64,000 nucleotides of DNA, from assembly GCA_963756745.1 (NCBI GenBank), contig CAVWOU010000005.1:1-64000 (forward strand), given 5' to 3'. The stretch comes from DASPWW01 sp963756745 (GTDB lineage Bacteria > Actinomycetota > Thermoleophilia > Solirubrobacterales > 70-9). This document shows positions 23,959 to 31,523 of the stretch, in pieces. The notes below the pieces were generated by a model. The model saw nothing but the letters and a program-made list of their open reading frames with translations. It did not search any database and was not told the DNA's origin. Every line of letters begins with the position of its first letter. Position 1 is the first letter of the stretch. The translations under genes were made by a program, and so were the position numbers.

Positions 23959-24031
23959 TGGGCCGTGAAGGACTCGAACCTTCAACCTTGGGCTTAAGAG
24001 GCCCCTGCTCTACCAATTGAGCTAACGGCCC
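23959..24031 (-). tRNA. tRNA-Lys (CTT)
   Basis: A 73-base cloverleaf with acceptor GGGCCGT / ACGGCCC and discriminator A, D-arm GCTCAATTGGTAGAGC, anticodon loop CTCTTAA (anticodon CTT) and T-arm GGTTCGAGTCC. CCA is not encoded. It is followed by a strong terminator. Confidence 0.95.
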
Positions 24032-24085
24032 GGGCCGGTTGATGGTAGCCCGCCGGGGCTCGTCCGGCCAGAGCGCCGTTGCCGT

Positions 24086-24856
24086 CTACGGGCTGGTGGG
24101 CGCCGGCGCCGTCGGGGCTCCAACGCCGCCGCCGCCGAGCGGCTGCTGGAGCGGGTTCTCTCCCTGCGGCGCGTTCTTGGCCTGCTTCTCGAGCTGCTTC
24201 TTCTGCTTCACCGCCTGCTCCGCGAGCCGGTCGAGCTGCCTCTTCACCACCGCCTTCTGCGAGCCCTCGGCCTCCGCGACCGCCTGCTTCGCGGCTTCGT
24301 CACCACCGTTGATGTCCCCTCCGAGGTAGAGGTACAGCGCCAGCGTCCCGTACGCGTTCTGGGAGGGTCGATCCTCCGCGACGATCCGCTGCGTCTCAGC
24401 CGCGCCCTCGGCGTCGTTGAGGAGCACATAGGCCTGCACCACCAGTGCGGCGGTGTCCGCGTCGGGCTGCTTCGCGACCTTCAAGTAGTCCTCCCACGCG
24501 GTCACGGACTCGTCTAGCTCGACCCTCGCTTCGTCGGTGACGATCGGCTGTCCGGTCTCCTCGTCCGTCTCGAGCTGGTCCTGGGCCGCGAGGTAGTGCG
24601 TCTCGGCGAGCTGGATCAGCGCCCGCTCGTCCTTCGGGTCCTGGGCGAGCTGCTGCTCGGCCTGCTCGATGTCCTCTTCGTACTGCGGGTTGGTCGACGA
24701 GGCGCCATCGCCGCCGCTGAACGCGTCGAAGATCCCTCCGACGCCGGATTCGGTTCCGACACCGAAGCCAACGAAGCCGATCAGGAACAGCGCCGCCAGG
24801 AGCGCGTACACGACCTGGATCACACGGCGGCGCTTCCCCTGCAGATCGAAGAGCAT
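24086..24856 (-). CDS. Membrane-anchored TPR-like protein
   Basis: The 256-aa protein has a cytoplasmic start (MLFDLQGKRRRVIQ), one membrane helix (VVYALLAALFLIGFVGFGVG), then an extracytoplasmic region with tetratricopeptide-like helices (IEQAEQQLAQDPKDERALIQ, YLKVAKQPDADTAALVVQAY, GTLALYLYLGGDINGGDEAA) and a Lys/Gln-rich coil before a Gly/Pro tail. It probably scaffolds other proteins at the membrane. TAGGCT is 6 bases before ATG. It lies downstream of tatC in the same direction. Confidence 0.75.
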   Translation of the reverse strand: MLFDLQGKRRRVIQVVYALLAALFLIGFVGFGVGTESGVGGIFDAFSGGDGASSTNPQYEEDIEQAEQQLAQDPKDERALIQLAETHYLAAQDQLETDEETGQPIVTDEARVELDESVTAWEDYLKVAKQPDADTAALVVQAYVLLNDAEGAAETQRIVAEDRPSQNAYGTLALYLYLGGDINGGDEAAKQAVAEAEGSQKAVVKRQLDRLAEQAVKQKKQLEKQAKNAPQGENPLQQPLGGGGVGAPTAPAPTSP

Positions 24857-24889
24857 GGGCTCAGCCTAGCTGCCGCGAGCCGCCGCGGC

Positions 24890-25657
24890 TCAGCCGGTTT
24901 CCTCGGCCGCGTCGGCCGGCGCGGGCTCCCCCGGTGGTCTGCCAATGAGGCGCGCGAGCAGGAGGCTGAACTCGAACAGGAGCACCAGCGGGACCATCGA
25001 GATCAGCATCGTCACCGGGTCCGTCCCGGGCAGAAGCATCGCCACCACGGCGATCACGAGGATCGCGTACTTGCGGTTGCGGGCGAGCCGCTCCGGGGTC
25101 GTGATCCCGAGCCGCGTCACCGCGAGCACCCCGATCGGGATCTGGAACAGGACCCCGACGGCGATGCACGTCAGCGCGAAGAAGCTGTAGTACTCGCGCG
25201 CGCGAACCTCGATGTTGAACTCCGAGGCGTTGAAGTTCAGGAGGAACTGGGTCGCCGTCGGAAGCACGACGAAGTACGCGAACACCACGCCGCAGATGAA
25301 CAGCACCGGGACCGTGAGCAGGAAGGGGAGGACGACGCGGCGCTCGTGCGGCGAGAACGCGGGCAGGACGTAGGCGTAGGCCTGGTAGAGGATCACCGGC
25401 ATCGCCAGCAGGAGGCCTCCGTACACCGACAGGGTCACCGTGGTCATGAACGGCTCCGTCACGCCGAAGGTGATCGGCGTCAGGTCCCCGGGCAACGGCT
25501 TGTTCGCGATGTCGAGGAGGAGATCGTTCTGCCAGAAGCACAGGCTGGCCGCGACGACGAGCGTCGCGATCGAGACGATGATCCGCGTGCGAAGCTCGTC
25601 GAGATGCTCGACGAGGCTCAGGTGCTCGTCGAACTTGACAGCCCGGTAGCGGGCCAC
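24890..25657 (-). CDS. tatC: Twin-arginine translocase subunit TatC
   Basis: TatC recognises twin-arginine signal peptides and forms the Tat receptor. The 255-aa protein has the N-terminal SLVEHLDELRTRIIVS motif, FMTTVTLSVYGGLLLAMPVI, LPAFSPHERRVVLPF with the conserved Pro/Glu-Arg loop, and six hydrophobic segments ending LVLLFEFSLLLARLI. The tail is Pro/Ala-rich. It follows tatA after 7 bases. The Rieske protein at 30238 may be a Tat substrate. Confidence 0.95.
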   Translation of the reverse strand: MARYRAVKFDEHLSLVEHLDELRTRIIVSIATLVVAASLCFWQNDLLLDIANKPLPGDLTPITFGVTEPFMTTVTLSVYGGLLLAMPVILYQAYAYVLPAFSPHERRVVLPFLLTVPVLFICGVVFAYFVVLPTATQFLLNFNASEFNIEVRAREYYSFFALTCIAVGVLFQIPIGVLAVTRLGITTPERLARNRKYAILVIAVVAMLLPGTDPVTMLISMVPLVLLFEFSLLLARLIGRPPGEPAPADAAEETG

Positions 25658-25664
25658 GCTCTAC

Positions 25665-25901
25665 TCAATCCCTGGGCTCGCCTACGACCTCGCCCTCGAC
25701 CGGCTCTTCGGCCTTGGACGATTCCTCCAGCTCGGCGCGCTTGGCGTCGACGTCGTCCTTGTCGTCGCCGGTGAGCGAACCTTTGAACTCCCGGATCCCG
25801 CGGCCCGCCGAGCGTCCCAGCTCGGGCAGCTTCTTAGGCCCGAAGATGATCAGTGCGATGACGAGAACGATCGCCAGCTCCAGTGGTCCGATATTCGGCA
25901 T
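25665..25901 (-). CDS. tatA: Twin-arginine translocase subunit TatA
   Basis: A 78-aa protein starting MPNIGPLELAIVLVIALIIF with the hinge GPKKLPELGRSAGRGIREFK, an amphipathic helix and an acidic tail. This is the TatA plan (single helix, FGP hinge). TACCAT lies 8 bases before the ATG. It is followed by tatC. No tatB is seen in the window. Confidence 0.95.
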   Translation of the reverse strand: MPNIGPLELAIVLVIALIIFGPKKLPELGRSAGRGIREFKGSLTGDDKDDVDAKRAELEESSKAEEPVEGEVVGEPRD

Positions 25902-25976
25902 CGCCGCGAATGGTACCGGGGTTCTGAGCCGAGCTGCTGCGGAGGCGTTGCCGGGCGGTGCGGCGGCGGCGCGCGG

Positions 25977-26549
25977 CTACGCGCTGCGGCCGAAGTTGAG
26001 ATGGAAGCGGCTGGGCGTGGGCTCGGCTTGGCCCTGATACTTGCTGCCGGTCTCGTCGCTCCCGTAAGGATGTTCCACCGGGCCGTCCATCCGCATGAAC
26101 GAGATCTGGCCGATCGGCATCCCGTGGTAGACCGTGATTGGGAGGTTTGCGACGTTGGACAACTCGAGGGTCAGGTGCCCCTCGAACCCGCTGTCCACAA
26201 ATCCGGCGGTGCTGTGAATGAGCAAGCCGAGTCGTCCTATCGAACTCTTCCCCTCGAGCCTCCCGACGAGATCGTTGGGCAGCCGCACTCGCTCGAGCGT
26301 CTGGCCGAGCACGAACTCACCGGGGTGGACGATGAACGGCTCGTCCTCGGCCACGGTGACGAGCTCCGTCAGGTCGTCCATCGGCTTGCGCACGTCGATG
26401 TACGGATAGCGCGCGTTGTGGAAGACGCGGAAGCGCCGATCCACACGCACGTCGACGCTCGACGGCTGTATGAGCGCGGGGTCGTAGGGCTCGAAGACGA
26501 GCCGACCCGCCTCGATCTCCGCCCTGATCGTGCGGTCGCTGAGCACCAT
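25977..26549 (-). CDS. dcd: dCTP deaminase, likely bifunctional dCTP deaminase/dUTPase
   Basis: Dcd turns dCTP into dUTP, and in actinobacteria often directly into dUMP. ATG 26549 gives 190 aa: MVLSDRTIRAEIEAGRLVFE, IQPSSVDVRVDRRFRVF, then RLEGKSSIGRLGLLIHSTAG and FVDSGFEGHLTLELSN. The RLGLxIHSTAGFxDxGF stretch resembles the bifunctional mycobacterial form; assignment of dUTPase activity is by family resemblance. TAGACT lies 8 bases before the ATG. A longer upstream frame is not supported. Confidence 0.9.
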   Translation of the reverse strand: MVLSDRTIRAEIEAGRLVFEPYDPALIQPSSVDVRVDRRFRVFHNARYPYIDVRKPMDDLTELVTVAEDEPFIVHPGEFVLGQTLERVRLPNDLVGRLEGKSSIGRLGLLIHSTAGFVDSGFEGHLTLELSNVANLPITVYHGMPIGQISFMRMDGPVEHPYGSDETGSKYQGQAEPTPSRFHLNFGRSA

Positions 26550-26664
26550 CCCAGGCCAGTCTATTCCCGGCGCCCGGATGCACACACGCTGTTTGCGCCC
26601 TCGGTGCGCGGCTTTTGTACGAATTGGGCTAAAGCGAGAGGTGTTTGGCCGATACAGGAATCCG

Positions 26665-26969
26665 ATGAGCCTCCACGGCCAGACAGCTGAGCCCATCGAG
26701 CCGGCAGCGGGCGCGGGCGTTGACCCGCTCGCGATCGCGGAGAGTCGCCCCAAGCCGAAGACCCGACGCCCGGATGAGCTTCACGTCTGCCTCGGGTGTG
26801 GATCGGATCTCGTTTACCCGATCGACTGGGCGCCGGCCGACGAGCGCAACTGGGCCCTGGACCTTCGGTGTCCCGACTGCGAGTGGGTCGGGAACGGCGT
26901 CTATGACGGAGGACTTCTAAGCGCACGATCGTCGGCGACCCCCGCGACTTCGGAGTCCGGAAGCGCTAG
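26665..26969 (+). CDS. Zinc-ribbon protein, C-terminus apparently frameshifted
   Basis: From ATG the protein reads MSLHGQTAEPIEPAAGAGVD, a flexible start, then the zinc ribbon HVCLGCGSDLVYPIDW and LRCPDCEWVGNGVYDGG (two CxxC knuckles). In its own frame it would run on to 27204 through the antisense of the next gene. A shift near 26905-26920 gives RTIVGDPRDFGVRKR and a stop at 26969, three bases past the convergent gene's end, which looks like the natural tail. Role unknown; perhaps nucleic-acid or protein binding. Confidence 0.5.
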
Positions 26970-27943
26970 GCGTAACGCTCGACGACCCCGTCCGCGACCA
27001 GGCCGAGCAGGCGGCGCTCCTCCGCGGACAGCGCCGCCCCGGCGAGCGCCCGCTTCGCGGCCTCGACGCGCTCCAGCGCGAGCGCGCGAACATGCTCGAG
27101 CGCGCCGGTCGCTGCGATCCGATCGCAGACCTCCGCCGCCCGGCCGTCGTCGAGCTCGCGCAGATCGACCTCTCCCAGTGCCGGGTCGACCTCGCGGGCG
27201 ATGATCAACGGGAGGGTCACGGTCCCGTCGAGCAGATCGGTGCCCCGCGCCTTGCCCGTGCGCTCCGGTGGCCCCGTGACGTCCAGAACGTCGTCGAGGA
27301 GCTGGAACGCGAGGCCGACCTCGCGCCCGAAGGTCGCCAGCTCCGCGTCGGTCGAAGACCCGCTCCCGGAGCGCCCGAGCAGGCACGCGCACTCGAACAG
27401 GCGGGCCGTCTTCAGCGCGCAGCGCTCGAGATAACGATCGCGGCTGATGCTCGCGTCAAACGCGTCGCGTCGCTGCGCGAGCTCCCCGAGCGCGAGGCTC
27501 ACGGACGCCGTGCTCAGCAGCTCGACCTGCCCCTTGCCGCCGTGTGCGCTCAGCTCGGCGAAGGCGCGCGAGAACAGTAGGTCCCCGGTCGCGACCGCGC
27601 GCTCCCTGCCCGAGCTCGCCGCGACCGTGGGGCGGCCCCGCCGCAGCGGCGCGCCGTCGAGGACGTCGTCATGTACCAGCGTCGCCATGTGAACCAGCTC
27701 GACGGCGGTGGCGGCGCGAACCGCGCGCTCGCCCCCGCCCGGACCCCCGCACAGCAGCACCAGCAGTGGGCGCAGGCGTTTGCCGCCGGCGGACAGCGTG
27801 GCGCCGGCGTCAGCGGCGAGAGCGGCGCCGTGGCCTGCTGTCAGCTCACCGAGTCGGCGCTCGACGGCCGTCATTCCCTGCGGCAGCCACGTGCTCGCTG
27901 CCTCGAGGACGGAGGTGACGGGGGGCGGGACGGTGGAGGACAT
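26966..27943 (-). CDS. Polyprenyl diphosphate synthase (HepT-like catalytic subunit)
   Basis: This trans-prenyltransferase would lengthen isoprenoid diphosphates for the menaquinone side chain. The first Asp-rich motif is in VELVHMATLVHDDVLDGAPL with RRGRPTV following (DDxxD-like region), and the second is AFQLLDDVLDVTGPPERTGK. GGKRLRPLLVLLCG near the start binds IPP. ATG 27943 gives 325 aa. It follows menG by 14 bases, with a HepS-like gene at the head of the cluster, as in Bacillus hepS-menG-hepT. Confidence 0.85.
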   Translation of the reverse strand: MSSTVPPPVTSVLEAASTWLPQGMTAVERRLGELTAGHGAALAADAGATLSAGGKRLRPLLVLLCGGPGGGERAVRAATAVELVHMATLVHDDVLDGAPLRRGRPTVAASSGRERAVATGDLLFSRAFAELSAHGGKGQVELLSTASVSLALGELAQRRDAFDASISRDRYLERCALKTARLFECACLLGRSGSGSSTDAELATFGREVGLAFQLLDDVLDVTGPPERTGKARGTDLLDGTVTLPLIIAREVDPALGEVDLRELDDGRAAEVCDRIAATGALEHVRALALERVEAAKRALAGAALSAEERRLLGLVADGVVERYA

Positions 27944-27957
27944 GGGCAATACTCGTG

Positions 27958-28728
27958 CTAGGCGATGCGAACGCCGCTGTGGATCGCGATGATGCCACCG
28001 GCGAGCAGGGTCCAGCGAATCCGGCCCAGCCCCCGACGCTTCATGATCGCGGCAAGCTCGACAGGAGAGGGGAAGCGCTTGACGGACTCCGGCAGGTAGG
28101 AGTAAGCCTCCCGATCTCCCGCGAGGGCTCCGAGACGCGGGACGATGCGGTCGAACCACATCGCATGGAACCACGAGAGCGGGGGCCGGCTCGGCTGGGT
28201 GATCTCGAGGATCACCAGTCGCCCGTCGGGTCGCAGGACCCGAGTCATCTCGCCGATTCCCGCTTCGAGGTCGGCGAGGTTCCGGGCCCCGAACCCGGCC
28301 GTCACCGCGTCGAAGGACCCATCCTCATATGGGAGCTCGAGCGCGTCCGCCCACTCGAACGACACATCCGGCATCCTGAGCCGGACCGCCTTGTCCCTCG
28401 CGAGCTCGAGCATCCGCTCCGAGAAATCGCATCCGATCACCTTGCCCGAGGGCCCGCAGCGCCGGCGCAGCTCGATCGCGAGGTCGCCCGTACCGCAGCA
28501 GACGTCGAGCGCGCTGTCTCCGGCCGAAAGCTCGGCGCGGTCGGCCGCGCGAGCGCGCCAGCGATGATGCAGGCCCGCGGTCATCGCGGTGTTCATCAGG
28601 TCGTAGACGCCGGCGATGCGCTCGAACATGCCCTGCACCTGGGCGGCGAACTCGCCCGACTCCGGCGACGGCCGCTCCGCCGGCGGTCGGCTCGGCGCCG
28701 GATCCCGCCCCTCGACGCGAGCGCTCAT
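27958..28728 (-). CDS. menG: Demethylmenaquinone methyltransferase
   Basis: MenG/UbiE makes the last C-methylation of menaquinone. The 256-aa protein has MFERIAGVYDLMNTAMTAGL, SALDVCCGTGDLAIELRRRC (SAM motif I), VTAGFGARNLADLEAGIGEM and RLVILEITQPSRPP, all UbiE/MenG signatures. No ubiquinone genes are seen, so MenG is the likelier role. It follows the cytochrome gene with no gap and precedes the polyprenyl synthase gene. Confidence 0.9.
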   Translation of the reverse strand: MSARVEGRDPAPSRPPAERPSPESGEFAAQVQGMFERIAGVYDLMNTAMTAGLHHRWRARAADRAELSAGDSALDVCCGTGDLAIELRRRCGPSGKVIGCDFSERMLELARDKAVRLRMPDVSFEWADALELPYEDGSFDAVTAGFGARNLADLEAGIGEMTRVLRPDGRLVILEITQPSRPPLSWFHAMWFDRIVPRLGALAGDREAYSYLPESVKRFPSPVELAAIMKRRGLGRIRWTLLAGGIIAIHSGVRIA

Positions 28729-29430
28729 TTAACGCAGCGAGGCGAGAAAGTCGATCAGGTCCTGCTTCTTTGCGGGCGGGAGGTCGGCATAGGACGGCAT
28801 GATCCCCGGCCCCACCTCCAGCGAGCGCGCGATCGCCTCACGCGGCAGCTTCTCGCCGATGTGCGTCAGATCCGGGCCCGGGCCGGGGTTTCCGTTGTGC
28901 TCGAACAAGTGGCACGCGAGGCACCCGGACTGCGCGGCGACCTCCTTGCCCGCCTCGTGCTCCTGGGCGACGGTGAGCTCGATCTCGGTCGGCGATCCGG
29001 CCTGGGCGCCGAGGAAGGTGAGGTACCCCATCGAGACGATCGTCAGGATGCCCACGGTGGTCGCGATCGGACGGCGTTCGGGGCGGCGTTCGGGCCCGCG
29101 GTCGATGAACGGAAATGTCAGCAGGAGAACCATCGCGACCGTTGGGATCCCCACCGTCGCGACCGGCACGAGCTCCGGCGGCTTCAGGACGCGGAGCAGC
29201 TCGAAGAGGAAGAAGAAGTACCACTCGGGGCGCGGGACGTAGGTCGTGGTGGTCGGGTCCACCTTCGGCCCCTGTTCGGCGCCGAGCACGATCGAGAGCA
29301 CCGCGATCACGGCGGCGACGACGAGCGCCATCGTCGAGTCCTTGAGCACGGCGTAGGGGAAGAAAGGCTTGCCCTTCTTCTTCAGCGCGTCGTACTCGAG
29401 GAGGTACTGCTCCTTCTCGGCCGCCCTCAG
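28729..29430 (-). CDS. Cytochrome b C-terminal part (subunit IV-like) fused to cytochrome c
   Basis: The protein begins LRAAEKEQYLLEYDALKKKG, has membrane helices (STMALVVAAVIAVLSIVLGA) and the Qo-site YVPRPEWYFFFLFELLRVLK (PEWY), then a C-terminal cytochrome c domain with the haem site SGCLACHLF and axial Met in GPGIMPSYADLPP. It completes the split cytochrome b and should carry electrons from the Rieske complex. No ATG/GTG fits; a CTG overlapping the upstream TGA (CTGA) with GAGGAGG 8 bases before it is the best start. A TTG at 29478 is the alternative. Confidence 0.85.
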   Translation of the reverse strand: MRAAEKEQYLLEYDALKKKGKPFFPYAVLKDSTMALVVAAVIAVLSIVLGAEQGPKVDPTTTTYVPRPEWYFFFLFELLRVLKPPELVPVATVGIPTVAMVLLLTFPFIDRGPERRPERRPIATTVGILTIVSMGYLTFLGAQAGSPTEIELTVAQEHEAGKEVAAQSGCLACHLFEHNGNPGPGPDLTHIGEKLPREAIARSLEVGPGIMPSYADLPPAKKQDLIDFLASLR

Positions 29431-30230
29431 ACCTCTCGCCTCCTCAGCGACTTCGGCTTCGACTCTGCCTTGAGCCAAGGTGGGGCGGTGGTGCCGAGCT
29501 TCACGACGAGGTAGAGGTGAGCCCCGATCAGGGCGATCATCAGACCGGGAACGAGCAGCATGTGGATCGCGTAGAACCGCTGGATCGTTGTCGCGCCGAC
29601 CTCGGGGCCGGCGCGCAGGAAGTCCGCGAGGTAGGGACCGATCACCGGCCCGGTCCCAGCGATGTTGTTCGCGACGACCGTCGCCCAGTAGGAGCGCTGG
29701 TCGAACGGCAGCAGATACCCGGTGAGGCCCATGATCAGCGTGAGGATCAGAAGCGTCGCGCCGATCACCCAGTTGAGCTCGCGGGGGTACTTGTAGGCGC
29801 CGAAGAAGAACACCCGGCCCATGTGGAGGAAGATCACGATGATCATCACCGACGCGCCCCACTTGTGCATCCCGCGCACGAACTCACCGAGGAAGACGTC
29901 GTTGGTGAGATGGGTGACGGAGTCGTACGCCTCGGTCGGCGAGGGCGTGTAGTACATCGCCAGGAACACGCCGGTGAGCGCCTGGAACAGGAACGCGAAC
30001 AGGGTCGCCGAGCCGAGCGTGTAGAACCAGTTCGTCCCCTTCGGGACCTTGCGGTACAGGAGCCCGGTGAGGAAACCGGTCGTGCCCGTGCGCTCGTCGA
30101 CCCAGCCAACGACGTCGGCGGGGACGTCCTTCGCGCGCTCGATCGGGCCGCCGCCGTCGCCGGGAGCCTTCTCGCCCGGCTCGGCCGGCTTTCGCAGCGG
30201 GGTCGGGATCAGTGCCTGTGGAAACCTCAT
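29427..30230 (-). CDS. Cytochrome b N-terminal part (b6-like) of quinol:cytochrome c reductase
   Basis: A 267-aa membrane protein with four core helices and the two His pairs for b haems: GMHKWGASVMIIVIFLHMGR and RFYAIHMLLVPGLMIALIGA plus HLY. LTGYLLPFDQRSYWATVV and GPVIGPYLADFLRAG follow the Qo-site helix. A basic, proline-rich N-terminal extension of about 45 residues is present. It lacks the second half, which is a separate gene just downstream, as in b6f-type and some Gram-positive complexes. Confidence 0.9.
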   Translation of the reverse strand: MRFPQALIPTPLRKPAEPGEKAPGDGGGPIERAKDVPADVVGWVDERTGTTGFLTGLLYRKVPKGTNWFYTLGSATLFAFLFQALTGVFLAMYYTPSPTEAYDSVTHLTNDVFLGEFVRGMHKWGASVMIIVIFLHMGRVFFFGAYKYPRELNWVIGATLLILTLIMGLTGYLLPFDQRSYWATVVANNIAGTGPVIGPYLADFLRAGPEVGATTIQRFYAIHMLLVPGLMIALIGAHLYLVVKLGTTAPPWLKAESKPKSLRRREV

Positions 30231-30237
30231 CGAGCCT

Positions 30238-30897
30238 CTACGGGGGTGGTGGGACCGAGGGCCGCGGCGGGTAGATGTACTCCCACACCCCGCCGGTGAA
30301 CTCGCCCGGGTCGCGGGCGCGGACCGGGTCGAGCTGGGAGGTGACGCTGTAGCGGGGGCCGACTTCGACCTGGCCGTCGTTGATCCGGGTCTGGAAGCGA
30401 TCGAGCGGCCGCACCGGCGGCCCGCCGATCACCTTGCCCTGGAAGTCGTACACGCCACCGTGGCAGGGGCAGATGAAGTTGCCCGCCGCCTCGACGAATC
30501 GGGTCGGACAGCCGGCGTGCGCGCAGCGGTTGGAGACGGCGACGAAGTCGTCCGCGTTCTCGCCCAGGTCCGGGCTCCCGCGCCGGATGTACGCGGTCGT
30601 CTTCCCGGTCTCGCCGACGTCCTCGACGATCGTGATCACGGCCTCCTTGTAGGTGGCTTCCTCGAAGTCGCCCGGAGGGCCGACCGGTGTCCAGATCACC
30701 TCCGACTCGTCGAGCACCGGCGCAAGCGCGAACCCGACCGCCGGCAGCGCGACGATCGCGACCGCGCCCGCTCCCAGCGCCTGGACCGTGATCTCGAACT
30801 GGCGCCGGCGCGTCATCGACTCGCCCTTGAAGTAGCCGGGCGGGTCGGGCTTGGGGGGCGAGCCGTCGTCGCGCTTGTTGTCGCCGTCCTCAGCCAA
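30238..30897 (-). CDS. Rieske iron-sulfur protein
   Basis: The 219-aa protein has an N-terminal membrane helix (ALGAGAVAIVALPAVGFALA) preceded by TRRR, a possible Tat signal-anchor, and the 2Fe-2S cluster motifs NRCAHAGCPTRF and ICPCHGGVYDFQGKVIGGPP. It passes electrons from menaquinol to cytochrome c. The C-terminus is extended (VWEYIYPPRPSVPPPP). It is followed after 7 bases by cytochrome b and overlaps the HepS-like gene by 8 bp. Confidence 0.95.
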   Translation of the reverse strand: MAEDGDNKRDDGSPPKPDPPGYFKGESMTRRRQFEITVQALGAGAVAIVALPAVGFALAPVLDESEVIWTPVGPPGDFEEATYKEAVITIVEDVGETGKTTAYIRRGSPDLGENADDFVAVSNRCAHAGCPTRFVEAAGNFICPCHGGVYDFQGKVIGGPPVRPLDRFQTRINDGQVEVGPRYSVTSQLDPVRARDPGEFTGGVWEYIYPPRPSVPPPP

Positions 30898-31498
30898 TGC
30901 CGGAGGGGTCCTCGGGGAGAGCCAAGCCTACCGAGTCGGCTGCGGCGGTCAGCGCATCGACGATGCCTGCGCTCGAGGCGGCCGAGCGCGCCGAGTCGAG
31001 CAATTCGCGCGGCGCGCCCGGGCGTTCTTCGCGCAGCGCGGCCTTGGCGCCCTCGTGGCGCTCCCCCCCACCCGCGGCTACGGCGACCACGGTCGCGAGC
31101 CACAGCGGCTCGGAATCGGCGCCGTTTCCCCCCGCGTGGACCTGCGCCGAGAGGCTGATCAGGTCCGAGAGCTCGCGCACCGCCTCGAGATCACCGAGCG
31201 CGGCGAGCCGCTCGAGGCCGCGCGCGTACAGGTAATCGCCGGCGAGCAGGGCGAGATCGCGATCGGAGGCGTCGACCACACGCGGCCTCCCGTAATGGAG
31301 GAGATACCCCTCGCGGATCGACTCGACGAGCAGGGCGAAATCGCCCCGCGCCGCGGCGGTCCTCGGCCCGGCGGCGGCGAGCAGGCCAAGCACGGGCGAG
31401 TCCTGCGTGTCGTGCACCTGCGGAGTGATCACCGAGTCGTCCGTGCGCAGCGTCTCGACGAGCGCGTCGAGGGCTTGTTCGGGTGCCGGCGCGGGCAT
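30890..31498 (-). CDS. HepS-like prenyl synthase accessory subunit (tentative)
   Basis: A 202-aa, mainly helical protein. LLVESIREGYLLHYGRPRVV and LALLAGDYLYARGLERLAAL resemble isoprenoid-synthase helices (AGDYLxxxxLxxL) but both Asp-rich catalytic motifs are missing. Non-catalytic partner subunits such as Bacillus HepS have this character. Position in a cluster with menG and a catalytic polyprenyl synthase supports the call. A diverged polyprenyl synthase without activity is the other reading. First gene of the Rieske/cytochrome transcript. Confidence 0.5.
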   Translation of the reverse strand: MPAPAPEQALDALVETLRTDDSVITPQVHDTQDSPVLGLLAAAGPRTAAARGDFALLVESIREGYLLHYGRPRVVDASDRDLALLAGDYLYARGLERLAALGDLEAVRELSDLISLSAQVHAGGNGADSEPLWLATVVAVAAGGGERHEGAKAALREERPGAPRELLDSARSAASSAGIVDALTAAADSVGLALPEDPSGIG

Positions 31499-31523
31499 GG
31501 GCGCGCGAGATTACTCGCGGCGG

